DNA from: Bacillota bacterium
GTDB lineage: Bacteria; Bacillota; Clostridia; Christensenellales; Aristaeellaceae
Assembly (NCBI GenBank): GCA_023435435.1
Contig: JAEYRW010000050.1
Location: 1 to 6,612 of the forward strand
Reading direction: 5' to 3'
DNA: 6,612 bases
Below the pieces are notes generated by a model, which worked only from the letters and a program-made list of their open reading frames with translations, had not been told where the DNA came from and did not search any database. The stretch's first letter is position 1, and each line of letters starts with the position of its first letter. Position numbers and translations under genes: made by a program. This document shows positions 1-6,009 of this stretch, in pieces.

Positions 1-20
1 CGCCCCCGCAGATTGTGCAT

Positions 21-79
21 GCAGAATTCGACGGCGCAGCGGTCGGGGGCTGACTTTCCGCCTGCCTCAAGAATTCTGC
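21..79. repeat. 9-bp inverted repeat in the gene-less left edge
   Basis: GCAGAATTC at 21-29 is exactly complementary to GAATTCTGC at 71-79, with a 41-base loop. No T-run follows, so it is not a classical terminator. The surrounding bases 1-149 hold no gene I can support. A short open stretch ending in TGA at 51-53 could be the tail of a gene that starts outside the window, but it is too short to judge. The repeat may be chance. Confidence 0.25.
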
Positions 80-149
80 GGGCGCGAGATGGCGGAATAT
101 CGCCGCACGCACGCGTAGGATTTGGGCGGACTGCCATCGTATAAATGTG

Positions 150-664
150 ATGCACGAATGCCTAAGAGTTCTGCGCGAAAGGGCCGGGCATGTACCGCTT
201 TGGGTCTGCGGCGCGCGCGTCATCCTTGTGAACAAGCGGGGCGAAATTCTTCTTCACAGGCGGCGCGACAACGGTTGCGAGGCATTTCCCGGGGGGCACG
301 GTGGACGTGGATGCGCGCGTGGAGGACGCCGCGCGGCGGAAAATGCTGAAAGAAACCGGGCTGACTGCCGGCGCGGTGCGGCTGTTCAGGGTCTATTCCG
401 GTCCGGACATGGCCCGCGTCTATCCCAACGGCGACGCGATCTCGAACGTGGACGTGCTTTTTGTGTCGGAGGATTTTAGGGGAGAGCTGGCACCCGAGCA
501 CACGGAGCGCGGCGAGACTGGTTTTCCCGCCCGCCGCTTTGCCGGGGCCGATTTCGCCGCCCTCCGTGCGGAAAGTGCGGGATTACATCGCGCCGCCGCT
601 TAAACCGGCGCCATACGCGGTATATTTTATGGACATTGTTTGTATGAAGCGGAGGAACGCATGA
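150..664 (+). pseudogene. Nudix hydrolase, decayed (two frameshifts, degenerate Nudix box)
   Basis: Joining three frames gives one Nudix-family protein. Frame A (from ATG 150; GTG at 147 is also possible) runs from MHECLRVLRERAGHVPL to a PGG at 288-296. Frame B continues with TVDVDARVEDAARRKMLKE and then YPNGDAISNVDVLFVSEDF. Frame C gives PPAALPGPISPPSVRKVRDY. These match, in order, the N-terminal LR..GH.PL segment, the Nudix helix, the YPNGD/NV strand and the ISPP...DY end of a common Clostridia Nudix family. The first shift fits one surplus G in the G6 run at 291-296. The second fits one surplus base around T4/C3 at 522-528. The box also reads GX5A X7 RK-M-L-KE-T-G-L instead of GX5E X7 RE-U-X-EE-X-G-U, so three conserved Glu are lost and only the last of the EE pair remains. 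No good ribosome binding site precedes it. The frame-C stop (662-664) overlaps the next ATG. Sequencing error could explain the shifts but not the lost Glu. Confidence 0.8.
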
Positions 665-1527
665 GTCAGATTGTAATTGTGGGCGGCGGTCCCGCCGGCA
701 TTTCGGCGGCCGTGTACGTCGCGCGCGCCGGCATTTCGGCGACTGTGGTCGCGGGGGGCATGGGCGCGCTGGAAAAGGCGGACAAAATCGAGAATTATTA
801 CGGCTTCGAAGAGCCCGTGTCGGGCGCGGAGCTCATCGCCCGCGGCCAAAGTCAGGCCGAACGGTTGGGCGTCACCATCGTGCGGGACGAGGTCGTGAAC
901 CTGAATTACGACGGGGCGCGCTTTTCCGTCGTCGGCAAGGCAGAAACGCTGTCCGCGGACAGCGTCATTCTGGCAACCGGCTCGTCCCGCGCGCTGCCGA
1001 AAATCTCCGGATTCTCAAAGTACGAGGGTCGGGGCGTCAGTTTCTGCGCGGTGTGCGACGGATTTTTCTACCGGGGCAAGGACGTGGCGGTGCTGGGCTG
1101 CTGCGACTATGCGGCGCACGAGGCACGGGAGCTTTTGCCCCTGGCAAAAAGCGTGACCCTCGTCACCAACGGTGCGACGCCCATCGAGGACCTGCCGGAG
1201 GGCCTCAAGGTGGATACCCGCAGGATTTCGGAATTGCGCGGCGGCGATATGCTGGAGGGCGTTGCGTTCGAGGACGGGACGGTTCTCCCCGTGCGCGGGC
1301 TGTTCGTCGCGCAGGGCGTGGCCGGGAGCGCCGACCTCGCAAAGAAGGTGGGTGCCGAGACGGTGGGCAACCGCATCCAGGTGGACGGCGAGATGCAATC
1401 CAGCGTGCCGCTGCTCTTCGCCGCGGGCGACTGCACGGGCGGCATGATGCAGGTCGCCAAGGCCGTCTACGAAGGGGCGCGCGCGGGCACGGAGGCTGTG
1501 CGGGCGCTCCGCGCACAAAGGAAGTAA
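661..1527 (+). CDS. thioredoxin-reductase-like FAD oxidoreductase lacking NADPH motifs
   Basis: A 288-residue cytoplasmic flavoprotein of the low-molecular-weight thioredoxin reductase family (usually about 300-320). The start ATG 661 has GGAGG at 651-655, five bases upstream; a TTG at 640 is in frame but would place that site inside the gene. The FAD dinucleotide motif GGGPAG is at residues 8-13, the ATG segment at 105-107, the redox-active CAVCDG at 129-134, and the second FAD motif AAGDCTGG near the C-terminus. In the inserted domain the usual GxGxxA is GCCDYA (146-151), with a Cys in place of the second Gly. The HRRxxxR patch for the NADPH 2'-phosphate is absent; VTLVTNG stands there. This pattern resembles ferredoxin-dependent flavin thioredoxin reductases (FFTR) of clostridia, so reduction of thioredoxin or a similar disulfide using ferredoxin electrons is my inference. 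A weak -10-like TATATTTT lies at 621-628. No thioredoxin or ferredoxin gene is in view. Confidence 0.9.
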   Translation: MSQIVIVGGGPAGISAAVYVARAGISATVVAGGMGALEKADKIENYYGFEEPVSGAELIARGQSQAERLGVTIVRDEVVNLNYDGARFSVVGKAETLSADSVILATGSSRALPKISGFSKYEGRGVSFCAVCDGFFYRGKDVAVLGCCDYAAHEARELLPLAKSVTLVTNGATPIEDLPEGLKVDTRRISELRGGDMLEGVAFEDGTVLPVRGLFVAQGVAGSADLAKKVGAETVGNRIQVDGEMQSSVPLLFAAGDCTGGMMQVAKAVYEGARAGTEAVRALRAQRK

Positions 1528-1554
1528 GCGAGCGGACGATCCGCAGCACTGATT

Positions 1555-1560
1555 GGAGAG
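1555..1560 (+). promoter_or_regulatory. ribosome binding site that decides the kinase start
   Basis: GGAGAG sits 4 bases before TTG 1565 and 10 before TTG 1571. The in-frame TTG at 1553 overlaps the site itself and cannot use it. TTG 1565 is therefore the best start of the following gene. Confidence 0.6.
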
Positions 1561-1564
1561 AATT

Positions 1565-2068
1565 TTGACATTGCGCAAGAAAGTGATCCTCCTGAACGGT
1601 CCCTCCAGCAGCGGCAAGTCGACGTTGGCCGCCGCGTTGCGGAAACTGATCGAGGACAAAAGAAACGAGGACTACGGCGTCGTTTCCATCGACGATTTTT
1701 TGAAATTGCGGGCCGGAGAGGCGGTTTATGAAGATGATGTCTTTGAGATCGCCCCGCAAATCTGCACCCGCGCAATCCGGCTGCTTGAGACGCGTCAAGG
1801 CGTCATCATCGATCATGTGATGACGAGTGAGCGCATTTTCAATCAGCTTTTGGAGGCGCTCGGCGCCTGGGACCTCCTTTTGATCCGCGTTACCTGCCCT
1901 CCGGCGGAACTGGCGCGGCGGGAGCGCGCCCGGAAGGATCGGTGCCCGGGCACGGCGGAGGCGTCCGACCGATACCTGTTTCCCAAGGATGGATACGACC
2001 TGACGGTTGACACATTTCTTGACACCGCGCAGGCGTGTTCCGCGCGGATACTGAATCTGATGGGTTGA
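1565..2068 (+). CDS. CPT-like (chloramphenicol phosphotransferase-like) P-loop kinase
   Basis: A 167-residue soluble P-loop kinase, close to the roughly 170-180 residues of the CPT family. The Walker A GPSSSGKS is at residues 12-19 after the strand VILLN. SIDDF (41-45) supplies the Asp (D43 or D44) that corresponds to the catalytic base of CPT-type kinases. A hydrophobic strand ending in Asp (VIIDH, 80-84) follows, then VTCPPAELARRERARKDR (109-126), the lid with an Arg cluster typical of the family, and a YDLTVDT strand near the end. The family transfers the ATP gamma-phosphate to a hydroxyl of a small molecule. Streptomyces venezuelae CPT inactivates chloramphenicol, but most members have unknown substrates, and resistance should not be assumed here. 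It begins 37 bases after the flavoprotein gene; only a 5-bp hairpin without a T-run lies between, so co-transcription is likely. Confidence 0.8.
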   Translation: MTLRKKVILLNGPSSSGKSTLAAALRKLIEDKRNEDYGVVSIDDFLKLRAGEAVYEDDVFEIAPQICTRAIRLLETRQGVIIDHVMTSERIFNQLLEALGAWDLLLIRVTCPPAELARRERARKDRCPGTAEASDRYLFPKDGYDLTVDTFLDTAQACSARILNLMG

Positions 2069-2090
2069 AATTCCAGCTGAATCCTCCGTG

Positions 2091-2121
2091 CGCGCGCGGC
2101 CTTCCGGGTCGCGCGAATTTT
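2091..2121 (+). terminator. weak intrinsic terminator after the kinase gene
   Basis: CGCGCG at 2091-2096 pairs with CGCGCG at 2110-2115. A small inner CC/GG pair encloses a TTCC loop, and AATTTT follows. The T-run is only four bases long, so termination may be partial. Its position, 22 bases past the stop and ahead of the next promoter, supports the call. Confidence 0.5.
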
Positions 2122-2218
2122 CACTTAAATCGCTTTGAAAAAAACGAAAATCGGGCAATGAAAGCATCATATTCCAGTGAAAACGCACATAAATGATCTT
2201 CCATTTACATAGAAGCTA

Positions 2219-2227
2219 TGCTATAAT
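2219..2227 (+). promoter_or_regulatory. extended -10 sigma-A promoter of the small membrane protein genes
   Basis: TGCTATAAT is a perfect TGn extended -10 followed by a perfect TATAAT (2222-2227). It lies in an AT-rich stretch within GC-rich DNA. No good -35 exists at 16-18 bases; TTTACA at 2204-2209 is only 12 bases away. Dependence on the extended -10 is therefore inferred. The start of transcription should fall near 2234. Confidence 0.7.
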
Positions 2228-2260
2228 GGATTCACACGACAACGAAGGGAGTTACCGATC

Positions 2261-2554
2261 ATGCAGAACCTCGAAAAAGCGCTCAAGAAGAACAAAATCG
2301 TCATATCGATCTTGATTGTCGCTGTGATTTTACTCGTTCTTTATGCGATCGTCATCGGGGGCGACATCAAAAGCGCCAAAACCAAGACACAGTTATCCTA
2401 CCGCGATCAGCTGGTGGATCTAAACGAGCAAATCACCGGCATTCAGGATGATACCGCCTCTAACGACGAGAAAATCGCCGGATATCAGGAGGACATCGAC
2501 GCGCTGAACGCCGACATCGCCGCCATCCAGGCCGGAACCTACACCGGCAACTGA
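2261..2554 (+). CDS. small membrane-anchored coiled-coil protein, unknown function
   Basis: A 97-residue protein I do not recognise. ATG 2261 follows a strong AAGGGAG at 2245-2251. A short Lys-rich N-terminus (KALKKNK, residues 6-12) precedes one hydrophobic segment at 13-32, predicting an uncleaved signal anchor with the N-terminus inside and the rest outside. Residues 36-91 are charged, rich in Gln, Asp and Glu, with regularly spaced Leu and Ile (L45, L51, L54, I58, I61, I72, I79, L82, I86, I89), which suggests a coiled coil. There are no Cys residues and no sortase or lipobox motif. It shares layout and start region with the next gene, 36 bases downstream, and probably its transcript. An assembly or envelope-scaffold role is possible, but nothing in the sequence proves it. 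Confidence 0.75.
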   Translation: MQNLEKALKKNKIVISILIVAVILLVLYAIVIGGDIKSAKTKTQLSYRDQLVDLNEQITGIQDDTASNDEKIAGYQEDIDALNADIAAIQAGTYTGN

Positions 2555-2590
2555 TCATGTGATTGACGAAATGAAGGGAGCTGCCTGATC

Positions 2591-3001
2591 GTGGAACGCA
2601 AGTATAAGAATCAAAAAAAGACAATCATCGTCCTCGCCGTTGCCTGTGTGCTTCTCCTCGCCCTGATTATCTATTTTCAGGTGCGCATCAAGAACGTGAA
2701 GGCTGAAGAAGTCGCAGATTACGAGGCGCAGGTCGCCGAGCTCACCCAGCAATTGGATGAGATGCAGGCCGCCTACGACGCCAAGGACTATAAGGGCACC
2801 ATCGACGCCATGAAGGATGAAATTTCGGCACTCAAGGACCAGAAGGTCGAACTGCTCGCGACGCCCACGCCGGAGCCCACCGCGGAACCGACCCTCGAGC
2901 CCACGTCCACCCCCGAACCCACCGCGACGCCCACCGTCGAGCCGACGGCTGCGCCGACCGTGAAGCCCACCGCGACACCCACCGCCGCAACCCAGGGCTG
3001 A
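2591..3001 (+). CDS. membrane-anchored coiled-coil protein with Pro/Thr-rich tail, unknown function
   Basis: A 136-residue protein starting at GTG 2591 after AAGGGAG (2574-2580). Residues 1-10 are Lys/Arg-rich and 11-29 are a hydrophobic anchor. Residues 36-88 are a predicted coiled coil with Leu, Val and Met at heptad-like spacing and many Glu, Gln and Lys. Residues 91-131 are a low-complexity tail of PT dipeptides every four residues (xxPT), interrupted once. Such tails are common in surface proteins of Bacillota as extended wall-spanning linkers, often O-glycosylated. Here the tail ends the protein, with no LPxTG, LysM or other anchor after it. The topology suggests the tail lies outside the membrane within the wall. 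The protein resembles the preceding one in layout and in its translation start region. A strong terminator starts 12 bases after the stop. Confidence 0.75.
   Translation: MERKYKNQKKTIIVLAVACVLLLALIIYFQVRIKNVKAEEVADYEAQVAELTQQLDEMQAAYDAKDYKGTIDAMKDEISALKDQKVELLATPTPEPTAEPTLEPTSTPEPTATPTVEPTAAPTVKPTATPTAATQG
2861..2983 (+). repeat. degenerate 12-bp coding repeat (xxPT units)
   Basis: Ten PT dipeptides occur at residues 92, 96, 100, 104, 110, 114, 118, 122, 126 and 130 of the encoded protein. This gives a 12-base period with one 18-base step between residues 104 and 110. The units use different codons (ACG/ACC, CCC/CCG), so the tract is an old or selected repeat rather than a fresh tandem expansion. 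Positions between PT pairs alternate among E, A, V, L, S, K and T. Confidence 0.7.
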
Positions 3002-3013
3002 CCGGTGCCAAAG

Positions 3014-3040
3014 CAGGAGGAGACCTCCTCCTGTTTTTTT
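3014..3040 (+). terminator. strong intrinsic terminator of the small membrane protein genes
   Basis: CAGGAGGA (3014-3021) pairs perfectly with TCCTCCTG (3026-3033) across a 4-base loop, followed directly by seven T (3034-3040). This is a classical Rho-independent terminator, 12 bases after the stop at 3001. Confidence 0.95.
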
Positions 3041-3044
3041 GCGC

Positions 3045-3093
3045 AAAAAACCGCCCCGCTCCCCCGCCTGTGCGCAAAGGGATCGGGGCGGTT
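3045..3093 (-). terminator. intrinsic terminator of argH
   Basis: Read on the - strand, AACCGCCCCG (3093-3084) pairs with CGGGGCGGTT (3058-3049), and T6 (3050-3045) follows, the first two T lying within the stem. It begins 8 bases past the argH stop. With the + strand terminator ending at 3040, the two convergent units are insulated back to back. Confidence 0.92.
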
Positions 3094-3101
3094 CGGTTTC
3101 G

Positions 3102-4478
3102 TCAGATTTCGGACAGTTTCTCGCGCGTCCAAGCAATCTGCCGCGCCACCGCCGACGGCGCGGGACCGCCTTCCACGTCGCGCTTTTCCACGCAGGTGAG
3201 AAGGTCGATGGCCGCGTAGATGTCCTCGTCGAAGGCCGGATGCGCCGCCCTGTAATCCGCAAGGGGCAGCTTTTCCAGGGTGGTATCGGCTTCCACGCAC
3301 GCGCGCACGAGCCGCCCCACCACATTGTAGGCGTCGCGGAAGGGCACGCCCTTGCGGGTCAGGTAATCCGCGCAGTCCGTGGCGTTGATAAATCCCTTGG
3401 CCGCCGCGGCGCGCATGTTCTGCGTGTGGAACGTCGCGGACCGAAGCATGGGCGACATGACCTCGAGGCAAAGGGAGGCGGTGTCCAGCGCGTCAAAAAC
3501 GGCCTCCTTGTCCTCCTGAATGTCCTTGTTGTAGGACAGCGGCAGCCCCTTCATGGCGGTGAGCAGGGTCATGAGGTCGCCGTACACGCGCCCGGTCTTG
3601 CCGCGCACCAGCTCGGCCAGGTCGGGGTTCTTTTTCTGCGGCATGATGGACGAGCCCGTGGAGAACCGGTCATCCAGCGTCATGAACTTGAATTCCCAAG
3701 AGCACCAAAGGCAGATTTCCTCGCTGAGCCGCGAAAGGTGCATCATCAGGATGGAAAGGTCGGACATGAGCTCCAGCGCGAAGTCGCGGTCGGAGACGCC
3801 GTCCAAGGAATTCATCGTAATGTCCGAAAAGCCCAGCTCCCGGGCGACCATGCGCCGGTCGAGGGGGTATGTCGTGCCTGCCAGCGCGCCGTTTCCAAGG
3901 GGCATCACAAGCGTGCGGGCCTTGCAGTCCCCAAGGCGGCCGATGTCACGCAAGAGCATCTGGGCGTACGCCATGAGGCCATGCGCCAGGGTCACCGGCT
4001 GCGCCCGCTGAAGGTGGGTATAGCCCGGCATGACGGAGCGGACGTGCTGTTCCGCCACGCCGCAGATGGCCTCCGCCAGGGCCTTCGCAAGGCCTGTGAG
4101 CGCGCCAATCTCATCCGCAAGGTACATGCGGATGTCCAGCGCCACCTGGTCGTTTCTGCTGCGCGCGGTGTGGAGACGCTTGCCCGCGTCGCCGATGCGG
4201 CGGGTGAGCTCGACCTCGACGAAGGTGTGGATGTCCTCCGCGCCCATGTCGATTTCAAGCGCGCCTGTCTGCAGATCGGAAAGAATCCCCTGAAGCCCCG
4301 CGACGATCTTTTCCGACTCACCTTTTTCGATGATCCCGGTCTCCCCCAGCATGCGCGCATGGGCGATGGACCCGGTAATGTCCTGTTTGTACATCCGCAT
4401 GTCGAACCCGATGGACGCGTTCAGTTTATTGAGCCGCTCGTCGATCTCCCCCGACATGCGCCCTTCCCATAACTTCAA
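3102..4478 (-). CDS. argH: argininosuccinate lyase
   Basis: A 458-residue cytoplasmic enzyme (family about 460) that splits argininosuccinate into arginine and fumarate, the last step of arginine synthesis; it belongs to the fumarase/aspartase superfamily and normally forms tetramers. Landmarks are the N-terminal KLWEGRMSG (2-10), HTARSRNDQVA (103-113), YTHLQRAQPVTLAHG (153-167) with the conserved Thr-His at 154-155, and the superfamily signature GSSIMPQKKNPD (275-286), which contains the catalytic serine loop. I chose TTG 4478: GGGGGAGGGG lies 5 bases upstream and the protein then begins where ArgH proteins usually do. An upstream in-frame ATG at 4574 would add 32 residues unlike the family, across a palindrome. 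It lies downstream of argG on the same strand after a long 155-base spacer and ends in its own terminator. Confidence 0.97.
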   Translation of the reverse strand: MKLWEGRMSGEIDERLNKLNASIGFDMRMYKQDITGSIAHARMLGETGIIEKGESEKIVAGLQGILSDLQTGALEIDMGAEDIHTFVEVELTRRIGDAGKRLHTARSRNDQVALDIRMYLADEIGALTGLAKALAEAICGVAEQHVRSVMPGYTHLQRAQPVTLAHGLMAYAQMLLRDIGRLGDCKARTLVMPLGNGALAGTTYPLDRRMVARELGFSDITMNSLDGVSDRDFALELMSDLSILMMHLSRLSEEICLWCSWEFKFMTLDDRFSTGSSIMPQKKNPDLAELVRGKTGRVYGDLMTLLTAMKGLPLSYNKDIQEDKEAVFDALDTASLCLEVMSPMLRSATFHTQNMRAAAAKGFINATDCADYLTRKGVPFRDAYNVVGRLVRACVEADTTLEKLPLADYRAAHPAFDEDIYAAIDLLTCVEKRDVEGGPAPSAVARQIAWTREKLSEI

Positions 4479-4483
4479 AAGTA

Positions 4484-4493
4484 CCCCTCCCCC
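4484..4493 (-). promoter_or_regulatory. ribosome binding site that decides the argH start
   Basis: On the - strand GGGGGAGGGG ends five bases before TTG 4478. Together with family length it fixes this rare-type start rather than the upstream in-frame ATG at 4574. Confidence 0.75.
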
Positions 4494-4503
4494 GATTGCA
4501 AAC

Positions 4504-4538
4504 TCGTCGTCCCGGGGTTTGGGCCCCCGGGGCGACGA
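4504..4538. repeat. 14-bp palindrome before argH
   Basis: TCGTCGTCCCGGGG (4504-4517) pairs with CCCCGGGGCGACGA (4525-4538) around a 7-base loop. The only imperfection is T4510/G4532, a wobble in + strand RNA and an A/C mismatch in the argH-sense RNA. On the argH strand no T-run follows, so it is not a normal terminator. It sits between a candidate promoter and the argH ribosome binding site and would lie in the 5' leader. Confidence 0.7.
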
Positions 4539-4544
4539 CACGCA

Positions 4545-4574
4545 TATATATTCTCTCCAATATGGGATTCTCAA
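4545..4574 (-). promoter_or_regulatory. candidate secondary promoter for argH
   Basis: On the - strand TTGAGA (4574-4569) and TATATA (4550-4545) are 18 bases apart, matching 5 of 6 and 4 of 6 consensus bases. They lie in an AT-rich island of the GC-rich spacer. Transcription would start near 4537, at the edge of the 14-bp palindrome. The call is tentative. Confidence 0.35.
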
Positions 4575-4575
4575 G

Positions 4576-4612
4576 GGCGCCAGCCCCTGAGCAGGGCTCC
4601 GGGGGCTGCGCC
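4576..4612. repeat. compound palindrome just after argG
   Basis: CAGCCCC (4581-4587) pairs with GGGGCTG (4602-4608). Outside it GGCG (4576-4579) pairs with CGCC (4609-4612), and inside it GAGC (4589-4592) pairs with GCTC (4596-4599), with small bulges. It starts 21 bases past the argG stop. No T-run follows on the argG strand. A role as a REP-like repeat or mRNA-stabilising structure is inference. Confidence 0.6.
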
Positions 4613-4633
4613 GCCGGCATCCCTTTCTTCCCT

Positions 4634-5839
<1,206 letters not shown>

Positions 5840-5855
5840 TTTCAAACCCTCGCGA

Positions 5856-5873
5856 TCTGTATTTTTATGCGTT
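5856..5873 (-). promoter_or_regulatory. candidate ARG box (ArgR/AhrC operator) of argG
   Basis: The - strand reads AACGCATAAAAATACAGA. It fits the general ARG-box pattern TNTGAATWWWWATTCANW at most fixed positions, including the central A/T run and the ATNCA half. It lies just downstream of the -10, roughly +4 to +21, where bound repressor would block transcription. The repressor gene is not in the window. Confidence 0.55.
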
Positions 5874-5883
5874 ACATGTGTAT

Positions 5884-5911
5884 ATTATAGCTGCTTTGCG
5901 CTGAATGTCAA
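5884..5911 (-). promoter_or_regulatory. consensus sigma-A promoter of argG
   Basis: On the - strand TTGACA (5911-5906) and TATAAT (5889-5884) are both perfect, with a 16-base spacer. Transcription should start near 5877, giving a leader of about 38 bases before ATG 5839. Confidence 0.92.
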
Positions 5912-5923
5912 CCTCAAATCCGA

Positions 5924-5935
5924 ATACGCGCGTAT
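5924..5935. promoter_or_regulatory. 12-bp perfect palindrome between divergent promoters
   Basis: ATACGCGCGTAT is self-complementary and lies 12 bases upstream of the argG -35 and 15 upstream of the -35 of the divergent gene. The position suits an operator for either direction, but no regulator is identified and chance is possible. Confidence 0.3.
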
Positions 5936-5950
5936 ATTGTCTGTAAATTA

Positions 5951-5979
5951 TTGACGATTGCCCCGGGCGATGTTACAAT
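5951..5979 (+). promoter_or_regulatory. sigma-A promoter of the DUF4867 gene
   Basis: TTGACG (5951-5956) and TACAAT (5974-5979) are separated by 17 bases, and TG at 5971-5972 adds an extended -10. Transcription should start near 5986, so the leader is short and carries GGAGG at 5997-6001. Confidence 0.85.
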
Positions 5980-6009
5980 GATCGCATCCACAAGGGGGAG
6001 GGAAATGGA

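Noticed and set aside
1..53. Possible 3' tail of a gene ending in TGA at 51-53
   Set aside because: Only 16 codons are visible, and other frames are equally open; nothing identifies a product.
640..660. TTG 640 as start of the flavoprotein
   Set aside because: It would put the GGAGG site inside the gene and add seven residues before the normal N-terminal MSQIVIVGGG.
1552..1563. ATTGGAGAGAAT also found on the - strand at 4550-4561
   Set aside because: The shared 12-mer is centred on a ribosome binding site and most likely reflects that common signal, not a repeat element.
1565..2068. Chloramphenicol resistance gene
   Set aside because: The fold is CPT-like, but most members have unknown substrates, and the sequence alone does not show drug specificity.
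1205..2188. A 327-codon open frame on the - strand under the flavoprotein and kinase genes
   Set aside because: It crosses two well-supported genes and a terminator-like hairpin, and its sequence is Arg/Pro-rich with no domain pattern.
2555..3325. A Gly-rich - strand frame opposite the Pro/Thr repeat gene
   Set aside because: The glycine run is simply the complement of the proline-codon repeats; it spans two terminators.
3039..4472. A 477-codon open frame on the + strand opposite argH
   Set aside because: It is the antisense shadow of a gene with clear family signatures, produced by high GC and third-position bias. Its residues are low-complexity Arg/Gly/His-rich, and it runs across the argH terminator.
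4479..4574. ATG 4574 as start of argH
   Set aside because: The extra 32 residues are encoded by a palindromic spacer, do not resemble ArgH, and a better ribosome binding site precedes TTG 4478.
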